DNA of 64,000 bases from CAVZYN01 sp963779515 (GTDB lineage: Bacteria; Pseudomonadota; Alphaproteobacteria; Rhizobiales; Hyphomicrobiaceae), in assembly GCA_963779515.1 (NCBI GenBank), contig CAVZYN010000018.1:372001-436000 (forward strand). Direction: 5' to 3'. This document shows positions 45,497-54,714 of this stretch, piece after piece. A model generated the notes under the pieces. The model was not told the origin of the DNA. It did no database searches and saw only the letters and a program-made list of their open reading frames with translations. Within the stretch, counting starts at the first letter, position 1, and each line of letters begins with the position of its first letter. Position numbers and translations under genes: made by a program.

Positions 45497-46114
45497 ATGG
45501 GCACATCCGGACAGTCCGCAGAACATCAGCTGGGATCGCGCTTGAATATCAATATCCCGAACTTCATCACCCTCGGGCGTGTGATCTCCGTCCCCATCGT
45601 TTTTTGGTTGCTCCTCACCGGCCAAAACAAGGCGGCGTTCATCGTCTTCGTCTGCGCGGGCATTTCCGATGCCGTCGATGGCTACATCGCCAAACGCTTC
45701 AACTCCAAGACAGAACTCGGCGCCTATCTCGATCCGGCCGCCGACAAGCTGCTGATCGTTTCGATTTACATTGCGCTCGGCGCCAAGGAGATACTGCCAC
45801 TTTGGCTGGTGATTATCGTCGTCAGCCGCGACATCCTGATCGTGCTCGCGATCATGCTCTCCTGGTTGATGAACCACCCCGTGCATATCCGCCCCATCGC
45901 GATCAGCAAAATGAACACGGCGTCGCAGCTGATTTTGGCGTCCCTGGTTCTCGCGGACGAAGGTTTTAGCCTCGGCTGGCTCGGGCTGCGTGCGGTGCTT
46001 GTGTGGATTACGGGCATACTTACCGTGCTGTCACTGGCGGCCTACCTCAAGGCGTGGCTCATGCACATGACGGGATACGAGGACCATAGCGCGCGCGAGG
46101 ACGGCACGGGCTGA
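45497..46114 (+). CDS. CDP-alcohol phosphatidyltransferase family protein (PgsA-like)
   Basis: The 205-residue membrane enzyme has the CDP-alcohol motif DGYIAKRFNSKTELGAYLDP followed by AADK, matching D-G-x2-A-(K)R-x8-G-x3-D-x3-D. About five membrane segments surround it. It would join CDP-diacylglycerol and an alcohol such as glycerol-3-phosphate. Because it is separate from the housekeeping pgsA loci of this clade, its alcohol substrate is unsure. ATG 45497 is used; TTG 45542 gives the shorter family-like start NINIPNFITLGR. Confidence 0.8.
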   Translation: MGTSGQSAEHQLGSRLNINIPNFITLGRVISVPIVFWLLLTGQNKAAFIVFVCAGISDAVDGYIAKRFNSKTELGAYLDPAADKLLIVSIYIALGAKEILPLWLVIIVVSRDILIVLAIMLSWLMNHPVHIRPIAISKMNTASQLILASLVLADEGFSLGWLGLRAVLVWITGILTVLSLAAYLKAWLMHMTGYEDHSAREDGTG

Positions 46115-46144
46115 GGCCAAATCGTGAGCGAACGGAGAGCGGCC

Positions 46145-47251
46145 ATGCGCAGGATCGAGCGCCATATCTGGTTCTGGCTTGCCGCGCTCGCGGTGCTGAT
46201 CCTATGCCTTTACGTCTTGCGCGGCATGTTGCTGCCGTTTGTCATGGGCATCGGCATTGCCTATTTCCTCAGTCCGATCGCGGATGCGCTGGAGCGGCTT
46301 GGCCTCAATCGCGCGCTGGCGGCGCTGCTGATCGTCGCGCTGGGCGGCGTCCTCATCATGTTGGCTGGCATGGTGCTCGGCCCCATGATTGCCGATCAAA
46401 CCAAGCGTCTTGCGCTCGCCCTGCCGGAGAACGTCGAAAAATTCCGGACCATGGTCGAAGCCATGGCGCGCGAGCGGCTTGGCGGCCACTTCCCCGCGTT
46501 CCAGACCGGTCTCGAGAAGGCCCTGGCCGAGCTATCTCAGAATTGGGCGGGATCGGCGGGTGCGATTCTCGGCAACTTGTGGAACCGCGGCTTGGCCCTG
46601 TTGAATGTGGTGTCTGTCGTTCTGATCACGCCGCTCGTGGTCTTTTATCTGCTCGTCGATTGGCATCCAATGCTCGACCGCATCGATGCCTGGCTGCCGC
46701 GCGATCATGCCCCGACCATCCGGCGGCTTGCCGGCGACATCAACGCCGCGATCTCGGCGTTCGTGCGCGGCCAGGGCGCCATCTGCCTGCTGCTCGGCAT
46801 CTTTTACGCGATCGGTCTGAGCTGGGCCGGCATCTCCTACGGCCTGTTGATCGGCCTCGCCACCGGCATAGCGGGCTTCGTCCCCATGATCGGCTGGGTT
46901 CTTGGACTGTTGACGGCGGGCGGCCTGGCCTTGATCGAAAACTGGCCGAGCTTCTTCACATTTCTGCTTGTTGCGGGCGTTATGGTCGCGGGCATGGTCA
47001 TTGATACCGCAGTCCTTGCCCCCCGTTTCGTCGGCCAGAAGATCGGCCTGCATCCCGTGTGGCTGATCTTCGCCCTGATGGCGTTCAGTTATTTGTTCGG
47101 CTTTGTCGGCACCCTCATCGCGGTTCCTGTCGCCGCCGCCATTGCCGTGCTGGTGCGCCATGCCGTCGATGTCTATCTTGCCAGCGAGTTCTACGCAGGC
47201 GCGTCCACGACGGCGGCCAAAACCGGCGAGCTTCCCGGTGGTCGCGCATGA
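46145..47251 (+). CDS. AI-2E family transporter (PerM-like permease)
   Basis: The 368-residue membrane protein has about seven to eight hydrophobic segments. LLPFVMGIGIAYFLSPIADAL is the first, and VFYLLVDWHPMLDRIDAWLP is the conserved loop. FAMGIGLATGIAGFVPMIGW-like and GLATGIAGFVPMIGWVLGLL mark the family. Proteins of this group export peptides or small metabolites; the AI-2 activity is not general. ATG 46145 has GGAGAG before it; GTG 46124 adds seven residues. Its stop overlaps the hdaA ATG by four bases. Confidence 0.88.
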   Translation: MRRIERHIWFWLAALAVLILCLYVLRGMLLPFVMGIGIAYFLSPIADALERLGLNRALAALLIVALGGVLIMLAGMVLGPMIADQTKRLALALPENVEKFRTMVEAMARERLGGHFPAFQTGLEKALAELSQNWAGSAGAILGNLWNRGLALLNVVSVVLITPLVVFYLLVDWHPMLDRIDAWLPRDHAPTIRRLAGDINAAISAFVRGQGAICLLLGIFYAIGLSWAGISYGLLIGLATGIAGFVPMIGWVLGLLTAGGLALIENWPSFFTFLLVAGVMVAGMVIDTAVLAPRFVGQKIGLHPVWLIFALMAFSYLFGFVGTLIAVPVAAAIAVLVRHAVDVYLASEFYAGASTTAAKTGELPGGRA

Positions 47252-47922
47252 GTGACGGGCCCGCCCAGCTCGTCTTCGATCTTGCGCACCGTCCGGCCCT
47301 CGGTGCCGAGGATTTTCTCGTCAGCGCCGCCAATCAGGCGGCCGTCGATATGATCGACCTCTGGCCGGACTGGCCGCATTGGGCTGTGGTCGTGACTGGC
47401 CCGGCCCGCGCCGGCAAGACCCACCTTGCCAACGTGTGGCGGCTGAAGTCCGGCGCGGTGCCGCTCAATGCGCCGGACATTGGCGAGAACGACGTGACCG
47501 CTTTCGACGATGCTAAAGCGCTGCTGGTGGAGAATCTTCAAGATGGCATCGGCGACGAGCGCGTGCTGTTCCACCTTTTGAACCTCGTCAAGGAGCATCG
47601 CCTCTCGATGCTGTTGACCTCGCGCGCGGCGCCCGGCGAAATCGCGATCACGCTGCCGGACTTGCGCTCGCGCATCCGTGCCTTGCCCGTGATCGCCATC
47701 GACCCACCGGACGACGCCCTCCTCAAGGCGGTGCTCGTGAAGCACTTCGCCGACCGGCAGTTGCTGGTCGAACCACACATTGTCAACCATATTGCATTGC
47801 ATATGGAGCGGTCGATGGAAGCCGCGCAGGAGATCGTAACGCAAATCGATCATCTTGCCCTGGCGTCGCGCCGGAAAGTCACGCGGGCGCTGGCCGCCGA
47901 AGTCCTGGCGCGACGGCCTTGA
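47248..47922 (+). CDS. hdaA: Hda-type regulatory inactivator of DnaA (HdaA)
   Basis: The 224-residue AAA+ protein is related to DnaA domain III but lacks the DNA-binding domain. It starts with QLVFDLAHRPALGAEDFLV, has the P-loop-like GPARAGKTHLAN, LLVENLQDG in place of the Walker B strand, and SRIRALPVIAIDPPDD. It promotes ATP hydrolysis by DnaA with the sliding clamp and so limits initiation to once per cycle. The coupling ATGA with the permease gene and position before ppk are characteristic of this clade. Confidence 0.85.
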   Translation: MSDGPAQLVFDLAHRPALGAEDFLVSAANQAAVDMIDLWPDWPHWAVVVTGPARAGKTHLANVWRLKSGAVPLNAPDIGENDVTAFDDAKALLVENLQDGIGDERVLFHLLNLVKEHRLSMLLTSRAAPGEIAITLPDLRSRIRALPVIAIDPPDDALLKAVLVKHFADRQLLVEPHIVNHIALHMERSMEAAQEIVTQIDHLALASRRKVTRALAAEVLARRP

Positions 47923-48022
47923 TGATACATCTTCCGGCAACTGTCTTGAGACTGTAATAAAGTAAGGATGTCTGTGCCGCTCCAGCTGCCGCTGGATTTG
48001 GCGATGGACACAGGAGTTGACG

Positions 48023-50212
48023 ATGGCGTCGGCACGCACTCGCAAAGCGCAGCGCAGTGAAGCAAAGGATACCGCAATCGCGCAGCCGCCCGAGGGCGCG
48101 GCGCGCTTCTACAACCGCGAGCTCTCATGGCTCCAATTCAATCGGCGCGTCCTCGAAGAGGCCTCGAACCCGCGCCACCCGTTGCTCGAGCGGCTGCGAT
48201 TTCTCTCGATTTCCGCTTCGAACCTCGATGAATTCTACATGGTGCGCGCGGCGGGCCTCTACGGCCAGGTTGCGGCCGGCGTCACGACGCCGTCGCAGGA
48301 CGGCCTCACGCCCGCCCAACAGCTCACCGAGATCAATAACTTCGCGGCGGCCTTGATCGCCGGCAAGCAGGCCTGCTGGATCGTCCTGAAAGCCGAGCTG
48401 GCCGCCGCCGGTCTTTCGATCGTTGAAGCCAAGGACTTGCGCGAAGCCGAGCGCAAATGGCTCGAGAGCGATTTTATCGCCCACATCTTCCCGATCCTGA
48501 CGCCGATCGCGGTTGATCCCGCGCATCCGTTCCCCTTCATCCAGAACCGCGGCTTCGCCCTCGGGATCGATCTCAAGCGCGACGCCGACGGCAAGACGAT
48601 GCACGCACTGTTGCCGATCCCAAGTCAGCTGGATCGCTTCATCCGTTTGCCGTCGGCGGGCGGACCGGAAGAGATCCGCTTCATCCGGCTTGAAAGCGTC
48701 ATCAGCCTCTTCATCAGCCGCCTGTTCCCCGGTTACAAGGCGCGCAGCCAAGGCGCCTTCCGAGTCTTGCGCGACAGCGACATCGAGGTCCAGGAAGAGG
48801 CCGAGGATCTGGTCCGTTCGTTCGAATCCGCTTTGAAACGCCGCCGCCGCGGCCACGTCATTCGCCTCGAAATCGACGGCCAGATGCCGGCGCGTCTGCA
48901 GCGGTTCGTCATCCAAGAGCTGGAAGTCCGCGAGGATTGCGTGTTCGCCAAATCCGGATTGCTGGGTTTCGCCGAGACCGCGCAGATGATCGTCACCGAT
49001 CGGCCTGATCTCGTGTTCAAGCCATTTGAGATTCGCTTCCCCGAGCGCATCCGCGAATTCAACGGCGATTGTTTTGCCGCCATCGGCAAGAAAGACATCG
49101 TCGTCCATCACCCTTACGAATCCTTCGATGTGGTGGTGCAGATGTTGCGCCAGGCGGTGGCCGATCCGAACGTGATGGCCATCAAGTGGACGCTCTACCG
49201 CACGTCGAACGACAGCCCGATTGTCCGCGCCTTGAAGGAAGCCGCCGAAAGCGGCAAGTCCGTTACAGCGGTGGTTGAGTTGAAAGCACGGTTCGACGAG
49301 GCCGCCAACATCCGCTGGGCGCGTGACCTCGAAAGTGCCGGCGTCCACGTGGTCTATGGCTTCATCGAGCTGAAGACGCACGCCAAGTTGGGCTTGATCG
49401 TCCGCCGCGAGGGCACCGATCTCGTCACCTACTGCCACATCGGCACCGGCAACTACCACGCGGCGACCGCCAAGATTTACACCGACCTCTCGTTCTTCAC
49501 GGCCGATCCCGCCATCGGCCGCGACGTGAGCCGCATGTTCAACTTCGTCACGGGTTACGCCGAGCCCGCCGAACTCGAAGCCATCGCCGCAAGCCCGCGC
49601 GGTCTTCGTGCGCGCATGCTGCAGCACATCCGCAACGAGATCGAACATGCCAAGGCCGGCCGGCCGGCCGCGATCTGGATGAAGCTCAATTCTCTCGTCG
49701 ATCCCGAAATCATCGTAGCATTGTATGAAGCAAGCCAGGCGGGCGTTCTGATCGACCTCGTGGTGCGCGGCGTGTGCTGCTTGCGGCCAGGCATCGCCGG
49801 GTTCTCCGACAATATTCGCGTAAAGAGCATTATCGGCCGTTTCCTGGAGCACGGCCGCGTTTATTGCTTCGGCAATGGTTTTGGCCTTCCCGATCCGCGC
49901 GCGCTCGTCTACATCGCCTCGGCGGACATGATGCCGCGCAATCTCAATCGCCGCGTCGAAGTCATGGTGCCGATCCTCAATCCGACCGTGCATGAGCAGA
50001 TTTTGGACCAGATCATGGTCGCCAATCTGAAGGACAATCAGCAGAGTTGGGAGATCCTTGCGGACGGCTCGTCGCGGCGTATTCAGCTGGAGCCCGGCGA
50101 GGAGCCGTTTGACGCACACCACTATTTCATGACCAACCCGAGCTTATCGGGGCGCGGGCAGTCTCTGAAGCAGAGCATGCCGCAGCGCTTCGATCGTACG
50201 GCCATCGAATAA
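48023..50212 (+). CDS. ppk: Polyphosphate kinase 1
   Basis: The 729-residue protein makes inorganic polyphosphate from ATP. N domain: RFYNRELSWLQFNRRVLEEA. Middle: HHPYESFDVVVQMLRQAV. The catalytic PLD-like domains carry KTHAKLGLIVRRE and YCHIGTGNYHAATAKIYTDL, with the autophosphorylated His among them. ADMMPRNLNRRVEVMVPI lies near the end. All look intact. ATG 48023 follows AGGAGT; TTG 48017 is not needed. ppx follows by 21 bp, so polymerase and phosphatase share a transcript. Confidence 0.95.
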   Translation: MASARTRKAQRSEAKDTAIAQPPEGAARFYNRELSWLQFNRRVLEEASNPRHPLLERLRFLSISASNLDEFYMVRAAGLYGQVAAGVTTPSQDGLTPAQQLTEINNFAAALIAGKQACWIVLKAELAAAGLSIVEAKDLREAERKWLESDFIAHIFPILTPIAVDPAHPFPFIQNRGFALGIDLKRDADGKTMHALLPIPSQLDRFIRLPSAGGPEEIRFIRLESVISLFISRLFPGYKARSQGAFRVLRDSDIEVQEEAEDLVRSFESALKRRRRGHVIRLEIDGQMPARLQRFVIQELEVREDCVFAKSGLLGFAETAQMIVTDRPDLVFKPFEIRFPERIREFNGDCFAAIGKKDIVVHHPYESFDVVVQMLRQAVADPNVMAIKWTLYRTSNDSPIVRALKEAAESGKSVTAVVELKARFDEAANIRWARDLESAGVHVVYGFIELKTHAKLGLIVRREGTDLVTYCHIGTGNYHAATAKIYTDLSFFTADPAIGRDVSRMFNFVTGYAEPAELEAIAASPRGLRARMLQHIRNEIEHAKAGRPAAIWMKLNSLVDPEIIVALYEASQAGVLIDLVVRGVCCLRPGIAGFSDNIRVKSIIGRFLEHGRVYCFGNGFGLPDPRALVYIASADMMPRNLNRRVEVMVPILNPTVHEQILDQIMVANLKDNQQSWEILADGSSRRIQLEPGEEPFDAHHYFMTNPSLSGRGQSLKQSMPQRFDRTAIE

Positions 50213-50233
50213 GCGATCAAAACAGCAGGGCGC

Positions 50234-51784
50234 ATGGCAAGACCTCCGGTGACACGGTACGAGGGCGAACGCTCGCGGACGGGCGAACTCGAGCCCATCG
50301 GCGTGATCGATATCGGGTCGAACTCCGTCCGCTTGGTCGTCTACGAAGGCGCGGTGCGCAGCCCAACGCCGATCTTCAATGAGAAGGTTCTGGCGGGCCT
50401 CGGCCGCGGTATCGCAACGACCGGCCGCCTCAACGAAGACGCCGTCGAGCGATCGCTCGAGGCGCTGACTCGGTTTAGCGCCATCTGCCGCATCCTTGGC
50501 GTCAAGAACGTGCGCGCCATTGCCACCGCCGCGGCCCGCGAAGCAGAAAACGGACCCGCTTTCATTGCGCGCGGCGAGAAGGCTTGCGGCGTCAAGATTG
50601 ACATTCTGTCTGGCGCGGAAGAAGCCGAGCACGCTGCAAAAGGCATCATGATGGGCTTCCGCGATGCCGACGGCTTCGCCGGCGACCTCGGCGGCGGTAG
50701 TCTCGAGATCATCGATATTTCCGGCAACGCGCTGAAACAGGCGACGACCTTGCCGCTCGGCGGACTGCGCCTGATCGACACCTCGAACGACAGGATCGAA
50801 AAGGCCACCGACATCGTCGACGAGCATATCCGCAAGGTGCCTTGGATCGAGAAAGGCGAAGGCCGCACCTTCTACGCCGTTGGCGGCACGTGGCGATCGC
50901 TCGCCAAGCTGCATATGGAGCAGACCCAATACCCGCTGCGCGTGATGCACGGCTACAGCCTGCCTGCCAAGGACGTGTTCGCCTTCTGCGAAGACGTGCG
51001 CAAGGCCAAGAAGCTGTCGCTGCTGCCGGGGATCGAAGAGGTGTCGAAAGCCCGCCGCGAGGTGCTCCCCTACGGCGCCCTGGTGCTCGAGCGCGTCTTG
51101 AAGCACATGAAACCCAAAGACGTCGTGTTCTCGGTATTCGGAATTCGCGAAGGGCTGGTCTACAAGCTGCTGGCCCCGGCTGAACAGCGCAAGGATCCGC
51201 TGCTCGCCTTCGCCCGCGACTATGCGCGCATGCGTTCCAGGTCGGCGGCTCATGCGCAGGAACTCTGCGACTGGACCGACGCGCTCTTCCGCGAGCCCGG
51301 CCCCGCTGAAACCGAGGATGAGCGCCGCCTTCGCCATGCGGCATGCCTGCTTTCGGATATCGGCTGGCGCGCGCATCCGGACTATCGCGGCGAGCAGAGC
51401 CTCAATGTCATCGCCCATGCCGCGCTCGGCGGCATCGATCATACGGGCCGCGTGTTCTTGGCCTCCAGTGTCTACTTCCGCCACACCGGCGTCGGCGACG
51501 ACCAGGAGGCCGACGATGCGCTCTCCGAACGCGTCAAAGCCATTATGCCGAAGCGCCTGTTGAAACGGGCCCGGATCGTCGGTGCGGCCGTGCGCGCCGC
51601 GCACATGATGTCGATTGGCCGGCCCGGAATCATCGACGAGACACCGATCCGCTATGAGCGTGACAAATTAGTGCTCAACGTCCCAAAAGTGCACGCGGCG
51701 CTCGTTGGCGAACGTCTGGAGCGCCGTTTTGGCGCACTGGCGCAACTGCTCGAACGCAGCGCGGAAATCCGCATTGGAAAGTAA
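50234..51784 (+). CDS. ppx: Exopolyphosphatase (Ppx/GppA family)
   Basis: The 516-residue protein degrades polyphosphate, or pppGpp in some members. It has the ASKHA actin-like fold with GVIDIGSNSVRLVVYEG (phosphate-1 loop), ATAAAREAENG and GDLGGGSLEIIDI (phosphate-2). The C-terminal half has an HD-like helical domain (DIGWRAHPDYRGEQSLNVI). Directly downstream of ppk, as in other Rhizobiales. The rnd gene that often follows in the clade is replaced here by a DnaJ-type gene. Confidence 0.93.
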   Translation: MARPPVTRYEGERSRTGELEPIGVIDIGSNSVRLVVYEGAVRSPTPIFNEKVLAGLGRGIATTGRLNEDAVERSLEALTRFSAICRILGVKNVRAIATAAAREAENGPAFIARGEKACGVKIDILSGAEEAEHAAKGIMMGFRDADGFAGDLGGGSLEIIDISGNALKQATTLPLGGLRLIDTSNDRIEKATDIVDEHIRKVPWIEKGEGRTFYAVGGTWRSLAKLHMEQTQYPLRVMHGYSLPAKDVFAFCEDVRKAKKLSLLPGIEEVSKARREVLPYGALVLERVLKHMKPKDVVFSVFGIREGLVYKLLAPAEQRKDPLLAFARDYARMRSRSAAHAQELCDWTDALFREPGPAETEDERRLRHAACLLSDIGWRAHPDYRGEQSLNVIAHAALGGIDHTGRVFLASSVYFRHTGVGDDQEADDALSERVKAIMPKRLLKRARIVGAAVRAAHMMSIGRPGIIDETPIRYERDKLVLNVPKVHAALVGERLERRFGALAQLLERSAEIRIGK

Positions 51785-51897
51785 CATCGCTTGTTGAGGA
51801 AACGCTTGAATTCCTGAGCAAGCACTCCGATTTCCTGATATTGACACAATGTTCCGCGACGGCTCGTGCGGGCGCGCGGCTGGGATCTGCTGACAGG

Positions 51898-52816
51898 ATG
51901 GAAGACCCCTATAAAGTTCTGGGTGTGGCGCGTGATGCCTCGGAAGAGGACATCAAGATCGCCTATCGGCGCTTGGCCAAGGCGAATCATCCCGATTTGA
52001 AATCCCTCCAACCGCGCCGGCGCCGAAGAAGGCTTCAAAAAACTCAACGCCGCGTTCGCGATTGTTGGCGATCCTGAGAAGCGCCGCCAGTTCGACCGGG
52101 GCGAGATCGACGCGAGTGGCGATCCACGCCGCACCCAGCAGCGCAGTTATGCGGGTGCGGGCGCCGGCATGCGCGCAGGCGCTGGCGGTCCCCGCGCTGG
52201 CGCCCGGCCCGGAACCGAGGACTTCGGCTTCGGCGATATCTTCTCCGACATCTTCGGCAACCGCGCCGGCACTGGCTTTACGCCGCGCGGGCAAGACGTC
52301 CGCTACACCCTCGAAGTCGAATTCATGGAGGCCGCCGCCGGCGCCAGGAAACGCGTCACCCTGCCGGAAGGCGGCGTGCTCGATATGGCCGTGCCCGAAG
52401 GCGTCACCGATGGCCAGGTTTTGCGCCTCAAGGGCAAAGGCACGGCCGGCTTTCGCGGCGGTGAGGCCGGCGACGCGCTGGTCGAAATCAAGGTGCGCGC
52501 GCACCCTGATTTCAAGCGCCAGGGCGACGACATCATCGCCGACATTCCGATTACCATCGACGAGGCTGTGCTCGGCGCCAAGATCGAGGTAGCGACGATT
52601 TCCGGCCGCGTGCAGTTGACGATCCCGAAGGGCACCAACTCGGGCCGCATGTTCCGCCTGAAGGGCAAAGGCATCCGTAACGCGCAGACCAACACGTCCG
52701 GCGATCAGATCGTCTCTGTCAGGATCGCGCTGCCCGAGGTGATCGACGAAAAGCTCGCCTACTTCCTGTCGGAATGGCGCCAGAAGCACGCCTACGATCC
52801 GCGCCGCAAAGGCTGA
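51898..52816 (+). CDS. DnaJ/CbpA-type co-chaperone, apparent frameshift
   Basis: ATG 51898 begins EDPYKVLGVARDASEEDIKIAY with the HPD motif (ANHPDLK) at the end of the J domain, then the frame is lost. The rest, AGAEEGFKKLNAAFAIVGDP, then a Gly-rich linker, GFGDIFSDIFGN, and the two CTD folds (GQDVRYTLEVEFMEAA, DGQVLRLKGKGT, RMFRLKGKGIRN), is in the +1 frame. Removing one C from CCC at 52004-52006 gives LKSSNRAGAEE and a 305-residue CbpA-like protein without a zinc finger. Uncorrected, only the J domain or only the C-terminal part can be made. It ends at a strong terminator. Confidence 0.85.
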
Positions 52817-52841
52817 TCCTTCCGCCATAATGACCAATGAA

Positions 52842-52868
52842 AAAGGCCCGGTTCATCACCGGGCCTTT
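52842..52868. terminator. Bidirectional terminator
   Basis: AAAGGCCCGGT (52842-52852) pairs with ACCGGGCCTTT (52858-52868) over 11 bp with a 5-nt loop. It lies 25 bp after the DnaJ-type stop and 12 bp before the stop of the convergent Cys-rich gene. The A-rich left flank gives a U-tract for the minus strand and TTT for the plus strand. Confidence 0.85.
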
Positions 52869-52880
52869 CAATGTGTGCTC

Positions 52881-53831
52881 TCACTGCTTGGGCGGTATCA
52901 CGCCGGGAGCCGGCGGCTCGGGCGCCGGTTGCGCATCCTGCAGGCCTGACGTGGCGCGCGCTCGGACACCCATCGGACGCTCGCTGAGCGCCGCCGCGCA
53001 GGCCGGCGTCACCTTGTCCTTATTTTCGGCAAGGCACGCCATCTTGCGTCCTCCACCACCGACGATGGTGGCGCAGAAGGTCTGCATGTCAGCGCGGCAG
53101 GCCGCCATGCGCCCAGGCGCGCGGCGTCCTGGCGGAACCCCCGTTTCAGGAGCAGCGGCAGCTGCGCCGGGTTGCGCGCTGGGCAGGTCTCGAGGCGGAA
53201 GCTGCGCACCGGGCTGAATGCCTCCCGGTTGGATTTGGGCATAGCGATGCTGGCGACCGCCGCCGTGGTCGGCCCGGCCAGCTTCATGCGCGGCTTGACG
53301 CTGCTCCAGCGCCGCGTGGCAATCGTCCGAAAGCTTGTCCTGGTTCTGCATCAGGCACGCGGACTTCTTGCCGCGACCGGCTTCAGTGCCTTGGCAGAAG
53401 GTCGCGAGATCAACACGGCAAGCGGCCATACCGCCGCGACCGCCGCGACCACGACCGCGTTGTGGAGCATTATCAGTCGGAGGTGCGGCGCCGAGGCGCT
53501 GCTGGGACTCCAGCCTGTCCTCGGATTGGGCATCGGATTGATTCTGGCCGCCCGGCGGTTGTGATCGCTGCTGCGCATAGCGTTGTTCACGGCGTTCGGC
53601 GCGCGCGGCCATCCGCTGTTCGAGCGCCGAATGGCACGTCTCCGAAATCTGGTCCTGGTTCTGTACCAGGCAGGCGAACGTCTGCCGGCCGCCGCTTTCC
53701 CCTTGGCAAAACGTGGCGACATCGAGGCGGCACGCTGCCATGCCGCCGCCGCGGCCTTGCGCGTCGGCGCCGGTCGTGATCGCTGCCAGCAGTGCCGCAG
53801 CCCCCACGAAGCTCTTGATTGGATTGAGCAT
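52881..53831 (-). CDS. Secreted protein with three Cys-rich (GLG1-like) repeats
   Basis: The 316-residue protein has a signal peptide ending near TTGADA. Three copies of a four-Cys module follow, each of the form MAACRxDxxTFC, then ACLxxNxDKx, then CxxAL. They are separated by Gln/Pro/Gly-rich linkers. This matches the cysteine-rich repeat (PF00839, GLG1-like) found in short secreted proteins of alphaproteobacteria. Having three copies in one chain is more than the usual one or two. ATG 53831 has GGAGAAG before it. Function unknown; metal or envelope stress binding is possible. Confidence 0.8.
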   Translation of the reverse strand: MLNPIKSFVGAAALLAAITTGADAQGRGGGMAACRLDVATFCQGESGGRQTFACLVQNQDQISETCHSALEQRMAARAERREQRYAQQRSQPPGGQNQSDAQSEDRLESQQRLGAAPPTDNAPQRGRGRGGRGGMAACRVDLATFCQGTEAGRGKKSACLMQNQDKLSDDCHAALEQRQAAHEAGRADHGGGRQHRYAQIQPGGIQPGAQLPPRDLPSAQPGAAAAAPETGVPPGRRAPGRMAACRADMQTFCATIVGGGGRKMACLAENKDKVTPACAAALSERPMGVRARATSGLQDAQPAPEPPAPGVIPPKQ

Positions 53832-54017
53832 CTCTTCTCCGTTTTTTTGGTATTCCGGCGCCCGATGAGCGGCGGCAAGCGACGACGTGGACCGAACGCG
53901 GAAGCGATCTTGCACGTCTATGCGTCATGAACGGGGGTGGCCGCGCTCTTCCGTCGCCGCGATGGCGCAAACTGTTATCGCACGCAGACGCTGAATGGGG
54001 GCTTTACGGCGTTCGCA

Positions 54018-54704
54018 CTACTGCGCCATGAACTGGCGGAGGCTGGCGACCATCTTCTCCGCTGGCAGGTTGTGATAGAAAGTGCCTGTCACCCGGCCAT
54101 CCGGCGCGACCACGTAGAAATACGTCGAGTGATTGAGCCTCGGCCCCGTCTCGCGCTTGCTGTAGCTGCTGTGGCCGTATTCGCGCCGCACCTGGAAGTG
54201 GCGCACGAGATCGAACGTCTCCGCGCGCGAGCCGGCAATCCCGACCACGCTCGGATGGAAGTTCGACACGAACTGTTTCAATCCCTTGTAGTCCTGTTGT
54301 TTCGCCATCGAGAGTTCGACAAACAGCGGTTGGATCTTGCCGGCATCCGCGCCCATCTGCTCGAGCGCAAGCGTGAAAGCGTCGAACCCCACCGGGCAGG
54401 CTTCGCGGCAGCCGGCAAACCCGAAGAACATCACGAGCCATTTGCCTGGCCAGCTTTGCGACGTGACCGGCTCGCCGTTGTGATCCTTCGCCGAGAACGG
54501 CCCGCCAAGCGTCGCCGGATCGGGCGGCGCATAGCCTTGTGCACTGGGATCCATCTCGCCCTGCTGCACCACGGTCCCGCCGTTCTTCGGATGCGACGCA
54601 ACCGGCGACAGCGACGCCATTGCGATCAACGCGGCGGCGGCCGTCCCGGCGGTGATCAATCGCGCCGCCGCGACTGAGAGTGCCGATCGTTTTCCAAGCT
54701 CCAC
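54018..54704 (-). CDS. SCO1/SenC family copper chaperone (SCO1-A)
   Basis: This 228-residue periplasmic protein has a hydrophobic leader (LITAGTAAAALIAMASL). The thioredoxin-like SCO fold carries GCREACP as the CxxxC copper site (Cys99, Cys103) and the third ligand His in LNHSTYFYVVAPDG. GTG 54704 follows AAGGAAC and is 10 bp after the multicopper oxidase stop. Co-transcription with two multicopper oxidases suggests that it loads copper into them. Confidence 0.88.
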   Translation of the reverse strand: MELGKRSALSVAAARLITAGTAAAALIAMASLSPVASHPKNGGTVVQQGEMDPSAQGYAPPDPATLGGPFSAKDHNGEPVTSQSWPGKWLVMFFGFAGCREACPVGFDAFTLALEQMGADAGKIQPLFVELSMAKQQDYKGLKQFVSNFHPSVVGIAGSRAETFDLVRHFQVRREYGHSSYSKRETGPRLNHSTYFYVVAPDGRVTGTFYHNLPAEKMVASLRQFMAQ

Positions 54705-54714
54705 GATGCGTTCC

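Noticed and set aside
48125..50122. 665-codon antisense frame over ppk
   Set aside because: Same GC-driven effect; composition (Asp/His/Arg-rich) is typical of shadow frames and ppk itself is intact.
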